Part shown: piece by piece, positions 29,530-46,900 of the stretch
Position numbering within the stretch: the stretch's first letter is position 1
How the letters are laid out: every line of letters begins with the position of its first letter
From: Theristus sp. LFF4_11
Lineage: Eukaryota > Nematoda > Chromadorea > Monhysterida > Xyalidae
Assembly (NCBI GenBank): GCA_030248135.1
Contig: JASANC010000443.1
Coordinates: 124,001-188,000, forward strand
Direction of reading: 5' to 3'
Length of the DNA stretch: 64,000 nt
The notes under the pieces: model-generated
Database searches by the model: none
Told to the model about the DNA's origin: nothing
The model's input: the letters and a program-made list of their open reading frames with translations, nothing else
Program-made: the position numbers and the translations under genes

Positions 29530-30162
29530 TTTCGACGACCAACCTTTTTTTCCTGAAACAATATTGAATTTGGTTTTTTAAAACAACATAAAAAAGTCGA
29601 TGTTCGTGCTTTTGTATGCAAATAAATACAGCTCATCAGAGTGTATCTGTTATAACACTGGTTATAAGATCCATTTTCTGTCAATTTTGAACGCTGTAGT
29701 TTGATTTTTATTGACAAGGACCACAAAATGTGTGAGAAGAATACAAACAAAGATCAAGAGGACACAAGAACCGGCATGAGTCCAGTGTCAAATTCGGGCG
29801 TGCAACAAAGAAACAATGCGAAATCACAGTGCAAACGTGAACACAAAGAAAACAATTTCAAAATCGACTCCATTCAAAACTTCTCGCTGAAAACTAACAG
29901 CGTACATAAAGAACAAGAAACAACAAACAACAACCGACGATACTCTACTTATACCCATGTGTTCAAACGTGTCACACAGAAATGACGTCATTTGCTTCAG
30001 TCCTCCGTGTGGCATGCACAGATATAAGTATTTCAATTTCATTCCCACGTGAACTGATGACCAGGCAAACCGACCGCCCGTGGATTAGTGAGCACTACAC
30101 TGCACTGCAGATGACGTCATGCATGTGCAACACGCTCAACCAAAGCACAGCCGCCAGCGCAC
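29530..30162. other. Intergenic space between DDX23 3' end and MED15 start
   Basis: 633 bp of presumed DDX23 3' flank and MED15 promoter. A TTGTTTCAG acceptor-like site ends at 29553, only 23 nt before the MED15 ATG, compatible with a 5'UTR intron or trans-splice site. Two perfect TGACGTCA palindromes are annotated separately. Confidence 0.6.
29983..30119. promoter_or_regulatory. Pair of CRE/ATF-type TGACGTCA palindromes
   Basis: TGACGTCA occurs at 29983-29990 and 30112-30119, about 450-590 bp upstream of the MED15 ATG and just past the DDX23 stop. This is the canonical CREB/ATF binding palindrome. A role in MED15 regulation is inference. Confidence 0.4.
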
Positions 30163-36299
<6,137 letters not shown>

Positions 36300-37044
36300 T
36301 TTTGTGGATTAGCTCCTGACCGGAATCCGGACTGTTGAGAACGTTTGATGTGTGTGGGCTGTCGAATGTGCTTAGTGATACACACACTTCGCAAAGCACA
36401 GCGTTGGGCAAAATATTGTCGTGCGGAAAGACAGCTGTCGGTTTCTGCAAATCATGAAACTGCATTTAAAAAAGTCCAAGCGTTCAAAAACGTGACGTGC
36501 TGTAACTCAACTTGTTTGCAGGCAACGGCGCATTCAATATTCAATTCAATAAACTACCAGCAAAAAAGACACTGTGTTCTGGTAAACAGTGTTCAGATTT
36601 CACGAACTGAAATGCAGAATGATCAAAATGACACAGATAAATTCAGATTTTATTTTCAATCAGCAAACAGAATAAAACGCTAAATTGTACATTTTCGTTC
36701 GAGATTCACTTGACAACAAGATACAACGAGATAAGGCATTTTGTTGAGCACCAAAACAAATCAAAGCAACAATGGCAAGACTAGTTTGTTGAAAATTGAG
36801 ACAATGATTTTTGGCAAGCATCAACGGAGGCATCGATTTTTTGAAGACACCATAATTATGCATATTATCACTAACTGAACGTAAAGAAAGGCAAGAGCAG
36901 AACGAAAACATCAGAAACAAATTTTTTTGATCTGATAAAAAATTAAAAGGAAGCAAAATCTCAGAAGAACACCAGCATCAACAATAAAAACCAAGTCCAA
37001 CAAAAAACAGCAAACTAGTGAAACAAATCCCAAACTAAAACGGA
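36300..37044. other. Intergenic space between beta-sarcoglycan 3' end and DDX23 start
   Basis: 745 bp with no recognisable gene. AT-rich near 36.5-37.0 kb, presumably the beta-sarcoglycan 3'UTR. A GTCAG acceptor-like site at 36316-36317 lies 16 nt upstream of the DDX23 ATG. Confidence 0.6.
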
Positions 37045-39639
37045 TCAATAGCAATAGCCGGGATCGATTTTGCACGGTTTGTTTCCGGCGACCGTGAAGA
37101 GACGTCGCGTCTGCACGCACGCACAGAGGCGTGTCGCCACGTCGGTCGCACTCATCGACGGCGAACTCGACAGCTCGTAGGCGCTCGCGTTGCTCCAGTG
37201 GACGCCCTGGCCGGCCACGCGGATCTGGCCGTTCGGCTGAGCGAACAAACGTGTACAAATTGGCATTCTGGGCATTTGCTGCATGACAATGACTCGAGAG
37301 AAACCGTGGCCTGCAGTGCACCAGCGTCAGAGATATGAAATATATATTTGCTCCAAAACAGTGGCTGACGCTAATTCAGGTGCGACATGTAACACCGTTT
37401 TTCCGCAGCTTCGGTTTGGAGAAACAACAGACCACTAAACGTCAATTTTAGTTAAAAAAGCAATAGACGTTACGTTATGCTGCAGAGAATCGAACGCAGC
37501 AACATCACTAAAAAACCAACAAAAACCACATCCACTCAACGTACACTGGTGCGAATGTAGATGTTGTTTGCAGCGGTGAACGCGATCGCTCGCGACTTGA
37601 ACTTGTTGCCTTCGTTGCCGCGAAAACTCAAGTTCTCGACTTCAAACATCAGCTTTTGGTCCACTGGTGAGCGAATCTACAATAAAATTGACGATCCAAA
37701 AGGTAAAAACAATAAAAACGGATAGAAAACAATCTGCATAAGAAAGTACTTACGTGATTGGTCATGATCTGATACGTCGAGAATTGTTTGATCGCTTTGG
37801 ACGGTTTGAATTTCGGGTTTGCAGCACTGAACATCGTCTTCCCCGAAGCCCCCAACGGGGCGACCGTCATGAAATCGTTGGTGCCCTCCATGCGAATACG
37901 CCCGTCCTCCAAGACCAGCTCCATTCGTTTGTCGACGCTGTCGTCGGATCGGCTGCGTAAAATCACCTGAAATATTGAAAAAACCAAAAATGTTTTCGGA
38001 ATCGGAGGGTGATGTCTTGCGACAATTATTTGCGCTGGCAAATCAACACAACAAACCAGCTGGTGGCAATCACTGGCATTCATACCATGGACATTTTTCA
38101 GTCTCATGATGGTCCGTTAAATTGAGTGAATTCTCAATCAAGAATCGTGTCCCGTTATTTTACTTCTGCCACAATAAACTTCAAAACATCGCAAAAGTCT
38201 CAACCAACCAAAAACCAACAAACGCACCCTGGATCCCTGTATGTAAAACTCCTCGTCCTTGTAGCCGCCGATGCTGCCATTCCGCGTCTCGACCTGGTCG
38301 AGTTCGACGCGCCGCGCCGTGAACTCCACGATGTGCTCCGCGTGGACGTCGTCGTCGCCGTTGCTGTCGGCCGACACCCGGTGGAACTGCATGGCGTCCA
38401 TGCCACGGTGGCCGAGACGAAGAAACGACAGCAGGATGATGTTCATCTGAACAAAGAAAAACGATTCTGCATTTGAATTGCAGGCAAATGGCGTCGAGGG
38501 CCGAACAACGGGAGCCGCGCTACGCGGATAGAGGCACTTAGTCAAGTGTACTGATTGCTTGATCGCGTTTCTCAGTCTTCTTTCAATTGGTAGCTTCATT
38601 CCCACCGGTTTCAGAAACCCGAAGCTGTAAAATACTTCTGTGATTGGTGGGCGTAAAACGGCTGAGCGTCTGTGAGTCAATCAATACTCATACGCCACGA
38701 GGAAACAATGGCAGCTTCCACGTCACGAACTATCATGGCTGGAAGCATAATTCACCCCAGCCTCAATTCGATAACTGACAGGTCAAAGACAACACTTTGC
38801 AACTTCAACCAATCAGCGTAGCGCGCACAACCACCACCAACCAACCAGCAACGTTGCAGCGGCCAACGCCCACAACAGCACCAGCCACGTGACCACCACA
38901 CAGAGCCTGCGCCCCCTCAGTCCGGACTGCAGCAGCGCCTGGTCACTTGCGTCCGGGTCATAGCCGGCGTTCCAGTAGCTGTCCGGCCGACCGTGGTACT
39001 CCTTTCGGCCGCCCGTACCGTCCGTGTAATACATTCTTTCGTAGTTCTGTAAATTTTGTAAAATGGTCACGCCACGATCATAGGATTCTGGAGACAGACT
39101 ACAACCAAACTAATGAAAGTCAATTTCAGAAAAACACAAAAACATTGAATAAAAAGCGGGCAGTTTCTCAATGGGGTATGAATTCAGATGGCGGCTGGCA
39201 CGCTGATCGGTGTAAGATTGTGAAAGCTCTGAGTTTGTCGCCAATGAGGTCCATAAAGTGATACAAACAAAACCGAACAAAAAATGTAACAACAGATTTA
39301 CTTTTACGGTTCTTCGACAGTGTTCGTAGCAGTTTTGATGTTTCACGCAGCTCGCTCAACCAACCACAACTGCAAACCACCTCCCCTCAAACGTGAAGTG
39401 GCAGCATAGCCAGCCGCGCAGCAACGCCTGCCATTATTACACCGATTTGACGTTTGTGGTGAGCCAACACGGACACCGAATGCACGCTGCTTTCGCGTTG
39501 TCGCTGAGCCAAATGAGAATTTGTGTTGTTGACTTGTGGTCTGTCCGCGTAACTTTGAACCCGAGACAATAAATAAGCACCGATAGTGGTTTGTTGCTGT
39601 GTACAACATTATTGTTCATACCACAGATACCTTGTCCAT
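37045..39639 (-). CDS. SGCB: Beta-sarcoglycan
   Basis: Single-pass type II membrane glycoprotein of the dystrophin-associated sarcoglycan complex, stabilising the muscle sarcolemma. Exons (high to low): 39631-39639, 38846-39046, 38228-38446, 37754-37966, 37545-37676, 37045-37236. They sum to 321 aa, close to the human protein (about 318), and every junction is phase 0. A short cytoplasmic N-terminus ends in GLRGRR, as in beta-sarcoglycan, then comes one TM at about 51-77. An extracellular beta-rich segment with LRLGHRGMDAMQFHR follows. The C-terminus has four closely spaced cysteines (CACVQTRRLF...KPCKIDPGYC), the family signature. The start exon codes only Met-Asp-Lys before a GTATCT donor. 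It was chosen because it keeps frame with the AACTACGAA exon, whereas the ATG 9 nt upstream would not. That exon is the least certain part. Confidence 0.88.
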
Positions 39640-40920
39640 AATCCATAATTTCAATTCAAGAGTCCAATAGTGAAAAATGAAGCTCTGAAATTCTTTTATT
39701 CACTCAAGTTGTGTATGTCTAATCGACTAGCGGTCACATGTTTCATAAGCTAAATCAGAATCAAAACAATTTTGTGCAGAACAATCTAAACAACAAAAAG
39801 AACAATTGAAAAACCGTGGAAACCGATATAAGGATAGAGGTTCTGTGTCAAAAATATGGTGTGTCCACTTCTAAATTCTGAATGAGAAACATAATTGATA
39901 TTTCAATATTTGTCGGTGAGCTGAGGATGTGAAAGGAAAAACAAAAAAGCCCGCTTCAGTTTTGTGAACTGCTCAAACTTTATAGATGATATGATTATAT
40001 CTACATACATCTATCAAATATAATGGCAATCAAACACCATCAAGTTCAAGTACCCTATTTGCCAAAAATTAAAAATTGTTTCGTTCTATTTTTTTACGAA
40101 TGAGACTACTACTACTGCAGAAGTGTTTGATCGAGCCATTTTTCAAAAAGCCACTAACAACGTAAAATTCTGCGAACAATATACCAGCAAAAGAAATTCA
40201 GTTATACAGGAACTGAGCTTACAAGTTTACACGGGATTGCTATTCCATGTGAAAACACAACATTTTACTGTTTTGAAAATGTATGTACAGGAATCATAAT
40301 AAATTTTCAAACGTTCAAATATTAAAATAAACAACTTTTGAACAAAAATAAATTACACAAGTCAATAAACACGACCACAACTCAACGGTATCATAATATA
40401 CCCCAGAATACGATGCAACAAAAAAATCCAACATCGATGATAGTACACACAACTAAACAATTGCAAAAACTTTAACCACAACAAATCTATATCTGCTCTT
40501 TCCAAACACTCAGCCAACACTACTAAAAAACCCATACTGTCAAATACATCTAGACATTGAACAAAAACCTCCATTTTGTCATGAAAAGACAATGAAACAT
40601 CAAGATGACCGTGAAAACAAACAAAATTGAAAGTCCACTCAAGCACATAGCTGGAGTACACTTTCACAAGAACACAATTCGAATCAATCAGAAACAACAA
40701 AAGCACAAAATGGAAAGAATCGGATAGTATCAACAATAGTCAAATATAGAGAATATGTGCGAGTGAAATCGATGTGTCTTCTGTACGTAGCTGCAGAAGC
40801 AATAAATAACTCGAACGATTAGCGCATTTCAACATCACAGGGCAACGACGACAAGCAACCGAAAAAGAAACGCAGGCAATCAGTTTCATTTCCATGAACA
40901 CAACAGTCACCGTAAATTGC
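39640..40920. other. AT-rich intergenic region between KSR 3' end and beta-sarcoglycan start
   Basis: 1.28 kb, strongly A/T-rich from 39.7 to 40.7 kb, with no coding exon recognised. It should hold the beta-sarcoglycan promoter and the KSR 3'UTR. Confidence 0.6.
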
Positions 40921-43900
40921 TCAGAACATCGACTCAGCACTCTTCGACAGCGGCTGTATCGGGTGACTCGGACTGCGCGTCAGACGCATCGCCTTTGGAA
41001 GTTGCAAGTTGCGGAACAGCTCGTAGAGCTCGTTGAACGTCGGACGCTCCTTCGCGTCGTACGACCAACAACGCACGAGAATGTGCTGCAACAAGAGAGA
41101 TCGGCAATTCGTTGCTGTTGCACGGAGCTGCTGTTGAACACAACTCTCAACTCTATCAACTCAACTCGACTCACGACAGTTGGGTGGGGTGGGGGGGGAA
41201 CTATGCGGTGTGACGGTGTGCGATTGAGCGTGTTGCGGCAAGCGCTGCCTTCTTCCACCAAACCGTCTCACGTATATAATTGGGATGGGTCGCTCAACGC
41301 AAATCACAGCACACAGAAAAACAGTGATGCAGCTGTTGTCTGGCAATGCTTCTTGGCTGCGTGCTACGGCTAATGCAACTGCGGCAAAGCAAAGCAATCC
41401 AGTTTGTGAACCACCAAAAGTGTGCAGTTCACGCGTGTCTGCCAGTGCCATGCAGTCTTGTCGGGTATCACGCAGCAAAAAAAACGATTTTCGAAGTCAT
41501 TCACCTTCACTTCCTTGGGACCATTCAAATTGGAGAGCGGTGGCTTCAGGCCGCGGCCGACCTGCCAGAGCAGCGCTTCCGGCGGCAACCGTTTGAACGG
41601 AAACTCGTTCGTCAGCAGCTCAAACCAGACGGTGCTGGAATTATTCGAATTCGACCATAAAACAAAGAATTCACATTGATCAACCAAAATGCACGGAGGT
41701 TCTACAGTATCCTCTGCGCTACATTCAAAACTATGCCAATGATTTCGCGTGTCCTACTCAGTTGAGACACCGCCAATCAGTGAGCTGCATACAAATACAA
41801 TTTGCAATAACCACAAGAACACAGTTGTTTCCAGTCACGCACCCAAACGCATACGAGTCACTTCGGAACGAGAACGGCTCCTGGCCGGCGTCGTCTTTGC
41901 CCGTCGGACTGCCGCGACGCGCCGACGGCGGTGGCGGTGGCGATGTCTTGATGGCGCGCGCGATCTCGGGCGATATGTAGCACAGCCAGTGCTCAGGCAG
42001 ATACAAGTAGCTGCTGTGTGCGCTGCAAACGGGCGCTGGCTTACGAAGTGAATGCTTGTGTCGGAGCACACCTTTGCCTGGTTTCTGTATTTTTGTTCGT
42101 GGAAGTTCTGCAACTCAATGCACCCATAGATCGGAAACCATTTTCACGCGACAATTCAAAATTGCTGATGTGAACCGAATTTTAGAGATAATACTAGATA
42201 CGAGTCATTCTCAGGCAATTTTGAATTGCCGCATCAAGCGCGAGCGATGAGCGGAAGCGCATTGAGTCGCAGAACCAAACGAACACCCATTTATCTGAAT
42301 GAATACCCCTTCATTCGTTCACTACCAACACAGTACATGAGACACCCATGCAAACACGCACCAGCTCTCCTCCGTCTCCTCCGTTGACGTGCACGCCGCC
42401 ACCGTGGCCGCCTCGTGCACCACATGGTGATGCGTGTGCTGCTCCACTGAACAGGTCGGCGTCAACAGCAGCGCGCTGTGCTCGATCGGTGAGCGCGGCG
42501 TGTACAGACGTCGCATGCTCAACAGTCCACAGTCGGTGATCATCACTTTGTTGTTCGGCTCCAGGAACACGTTCTTCGTTCGGAGGTCCTTGTGCACGAT
42601 GTGCCGCTCGTGCAGGTACGACATGCCCTGTGGGGAGTGTGGGAAAGTGAAACAGGGTCGAGCAATTGGTTGCTTTGTGATTGTGTCGGTGATGATTTGG
42701 TTGATTCAGTTGCATGGCTTTACAAAGTGAACAGCTTTGCAATTGAGACACGCTGCGATCAGGGCGTCAGGGCAGGGCCTAGCCCATGAGACAAAGATCG
42801 AGCACAGTCGAACTGTAAAACCTATTCGACCAATCAGTGACCCCGACTCAACAATAGCCTATTAGCTGTTTGCCTATAATTCCAACGGTTTGGTCGACCG
42901 TATTCCAACGAAAATGACCATTTTGAAACTGAAAAACATCACGTGTCCATCATGTTACAAAGCACATAAAAACGGAATTGATTGTCAACCTGCGTGATCT
43001 GCTGCGCGATGTTGATGGCCCGCTGCAGATCCGGCCCGGACTCCCTATTCTTCTCCCTGTGTATGATCGTGTACAACGTGCGCCCCTTGCACAGATTCAT
43101 GACGATGCCCAACTTCGGCGGGTCAAGACAGTAGCCGAGGCACAGCACAAAATTGTCGTGACGTGCGTGACGCAGCGAGTCAACCTGTCACAACAAAGTA
43201 TGTTCGGAATGGCCAAGATTCCCGGCAGTATTTTTCAGGGTAAAGACAACGTCTAGTCTGCGACTGATCCCGCCTTGATGGAGAATACAAGGACTGCCTT
43301 CAACAATACAAGAGTGATTCAGCTTCAAACTGCACCTCTTGCTTGAACGCGCTCAGCATCTCGTCATCGTCGTCCACATGATTCATGTTGAGCAGTTTCA
43401 CCGCGACGTCCTGATGCCAATAACCGCTGAAGAACAAAACAGAAAGCCACCATGTTTCCATCTAAGTTCAGTTCAATCCACCGCCCATCACCAAAAACCT
43501 TCTCCAAAACCACAAATCCCCCGAAACCGACCGATACACCGGTCCGAATCGGCCGACGCCAATGAGCGAGTCGCTGGCAAAGTTGATCTCGCTGAACGGT
43601 ATGGTGACGTCTCGCCAGCTCGTCGACGGTCCCCTGACGGTGCTCCGTGACCAGTGTTCACGTGACCTCGCAGCACCCTGCAGACCGTCCGCAGAGCCGT
43701 GCGTCCCACTTGTGCTCTCCGTCGCATCGCCGCCGCTGTCCACGCTAAACGTCCGTCCCATTTCGTCCGTGTTCAACTCCATCGTGTGCTCGGAGCCCTG
43801 CAATCGTTCCGGTGTGTCTTTGGAACGCCGTTTTTCTCAGATCTTTAGGTGGCACACATAGCTTAATTTTGTGAACGTGAAGGATCGAAATGACGTCACG

Positions 43901-46900
43901 TGCCTCTGAAACATATGTGAAAGAAGAATCAATCTGTCTGGACGCTGTATACGACAAAAAAGCGTGTTTTAAAAACAAATCACGTCATTTCAGTTCGACA
44001 CGTTCGACTGAATTAAAAAAACGCAACGTTTTTTCTTTTTAAATTTCAAATCTTCAAGCAAGCAAATTTGATTCTTCAAACCGAGAACGCGTGCGACCCC
44101 TGCGAGTCGATTTGCATCGTTCGATCGCTGTCGATCGATTTGACCGTTTGCGAAAAATCGTCTCTGCATCAGAGAACAACGATAATAAACTTGGTCGGGC
44201 AATATATAAACAAAAAAGAGAAACAAACACACTCCACACGGCATACCTCGTTGGCTCCTGTATCGTCGGAACATCCACAAAGGTTGATTGTTCTATCGAC
44301 AGCTCGCCGGCTGAAAAATGAGACCAACAAATAAATCAATGTACTGATTGACTAAAGAAATCAATAGAATATGATGAGAAGTTAATAAGAACAACAATGC
44401 CGAACGCACCATCATCAGGAAACACGAACGCTTGGTCGCTGCACGATTGCAGCGGGCCAGAGGACGCATTCGGTGACTCTGAGCTGACTGACACGGTTGG
44501 ATAACCTAAAAAAACTTTTTTTGAAAAAGCCCATAGAATTGTTAAAAAAACTCACAAAAACACAAGCACAACCTCCGAGTTCATCATTCCATACAACAAC
44601 ACAACCCAAAGTCACCCTTGGCGCGAGTGGTGCTCAGTTGCGGCGGCAGGGTGGTGGCGCGAATCGGCGGGCACGCGGGCGTCGACGGTGCGCTGCTGTT
44701 GGTGGAGGAAGACGACTCGATCGTGCTGTCGGTCGGGTAGATGAACATCTTGATGCTGCCTGACATCGACACCAACGGTGTGTGCGTGCTCGCGTCTGCT
44801 GCTCCTGAACGAACATGGAACTCAGTCGCAATTGAACATGCCAACCATCCATTTACAGTCGAACTCAATAAAATGTGGAATCAGCTGATTGGTCGGCCGA
44901 GGGGAGGCTGCTCACACTCCGCACCCTTCTTTTTTCGTGGATCTGGATTCTATTGAATTGTGTTTCTTTTGAATGAGTGTGAATTTCCAGCACTGTTTTC
45001 ATGCTAAAAATAAACTCAAAGGGTTGGAGAACTGCGAAATTCATTTTTTTTTATTCAACAGCTCAAAATGCATTTTTTACTGACGACGACGACGACGACG
45101 ACGTCGCTTAATTTTTACGTGTGAACTGAAAGACAAAAGCCTGAAATGAGTGCGCTGTGTAGCCAGCTGAAGGGGGTTTCATTCCTAGCTGACCGATCGA
45201 CATGCGTCCGCAATAAAAAAAAATGCGTTCCGACTTCGCGGACGACGACGACACGACGACGACTTTGCTTTCATTTTTCATTTTCACCGTTTTCAAGTTG
45301 TTTTTGGTAAGCTGCTGTGTTCATTTACTTGGTGCACGCAGCAAACCATGCACAGCTCACTCCTTTTAGGCTTTTATTTTTCAGTCCACATGCAAAAATT
45401 AAGCGACGACGTCGTCGTCGTCATTAAACAAAAAATACATTTTGAGTTGAGCTGTGGAATAAAAATTTTCTAAATTTCGCGGTCTCTAACCTTTGAGTTT
45501 ATTTTTAGCACAAAAAGAATGCTGGAAATTCATAAAAACACGTTTCAATAAAATCCAAATCCACGAAAAAAGAACGGTGCGGAGTGTGAGCAGCCTCCGC
45601 TCGGTCAACCAATCAGCTGATTCCACATTTTAGTGAGTTCGACTGTAGTTCATTTCGCCGCAGGAAGGCCGACAAAATCAACCGAAACACAGATTTCCAA
45701 CTAGCAAGTGGTATTTCCAACAGCATTCGGCTCTGGTAAACTGGTTGGATCGTATGAGTTGCTTTTAATGCGTAAAACGCTTGAACACCGCCATTGAATT
45801 GATCATAAATGGATCAATTTCAATGATTGCTTCATTGCCCCAATAACTGCGCAAGCTCACTAACCGTACGGCTCACCGGCCGTTGGCAGTTCGTCAATGC
45901 GCGACATGGACCGACTGTTTGGCACTCGTTCCGGGCCGACCGGGTCTGAAAGAATTTTTAAAGAACCTAGCCATCAGCCGTCAAATTCTCTGACAATCAA
46001 ATCGTTGCTCACAGTAAAGTCCTAGTCTGAAGGCACTGCACTTTGCACTGCACACCACACAGACGATTGCAGCAGAGCTCGTGTGTGTGTCTTTGTGACT
46101 GTGCAACATTATTTTAAATAAAGTGTACACCGTGTTCAGACCAGGACTCTAGAACGATCACCATTGCCCGAAAATGCCGCCCAATTAACCGACTAACCCT
46201 CCCACTGACTGACTCCACCGCCCGACGTCGCCGCCGCCTGCAGCATCAGTATCAGATGCTCCTTCTTCAGTCCGCAGCCCTCTGCCGGAATGGCGCTGAC
46301 GCAGCCGCTGTGCACACGAATCCTGCAGTGCGCATCAACAAAATACTTGTCTGAAAAGGACATTATGGAGCAACAGGGGAACAAGCAGAACGCACAAAAT
46401 TGCGCTTAGATCGTTTTTCCGGGTGTTTCGTGCGGCCTTTTGTAGCGCGCGCGTCATGTTTCCGCTTTGTTTTGTTTGCTTCGCTCAGTGTATTTTGTTG
46501 TATTTCTCAGAGTATGCAAACAAAATTGGACCAATTGAACACTCGTTCACCGAACTGCTCCCTACTGCTCAGCCAAGACAGACAGCGCCCGGCCCGCCCA
46601 CCGCGACGCACTTGCACTGCTGACAGCGGTCGATGCTGGCGAACATGCCGAGCACTTTCTTGCACGCCTCGCACTGTTTGGTCATGCTGCCGCGGCGACA
46701 GCGCTCCCACCGATGCTGGATGTTGTGGCCCATGCGAATCGCAGTGCGCGGCGACTTCGGCGGCGCCACGTACGTGCCTGCAGTGGAATTGCGGACTGCT
46801 CTTTTTTTCTTTTTCCCTTTCTTGTAAAAACAAAAAAATTTGGAAAAACGAAAAAAACGAAATGCAATCAATCACAGATTGATAACGAATTGATGACATT

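Noticed and set aside
38480..38545. Possible pseudo-tRNA (TAGCGCGGCTCCCG... followed by TTCGGCCCTCGACGCC)
   Set aside because: Only the B-box-like half is suggestive; no consistent cloverleaf could be drawn.
38844..39070. Beta-sarcoglycan starting at the in-frame Met within TTTTACAAAATTTACAG upstream of 39046
   Set aside because: That ATG lies in intron-like sequence ending in a good acceptor; the conserved protein begins after the acceptor.
45084..45421. CRISPR-like or coding Asp/Arg repeat at the GAC runs
   Set aside because: Simple triplet microsatellites inside inverted arms, with no spacers and no open coding context.
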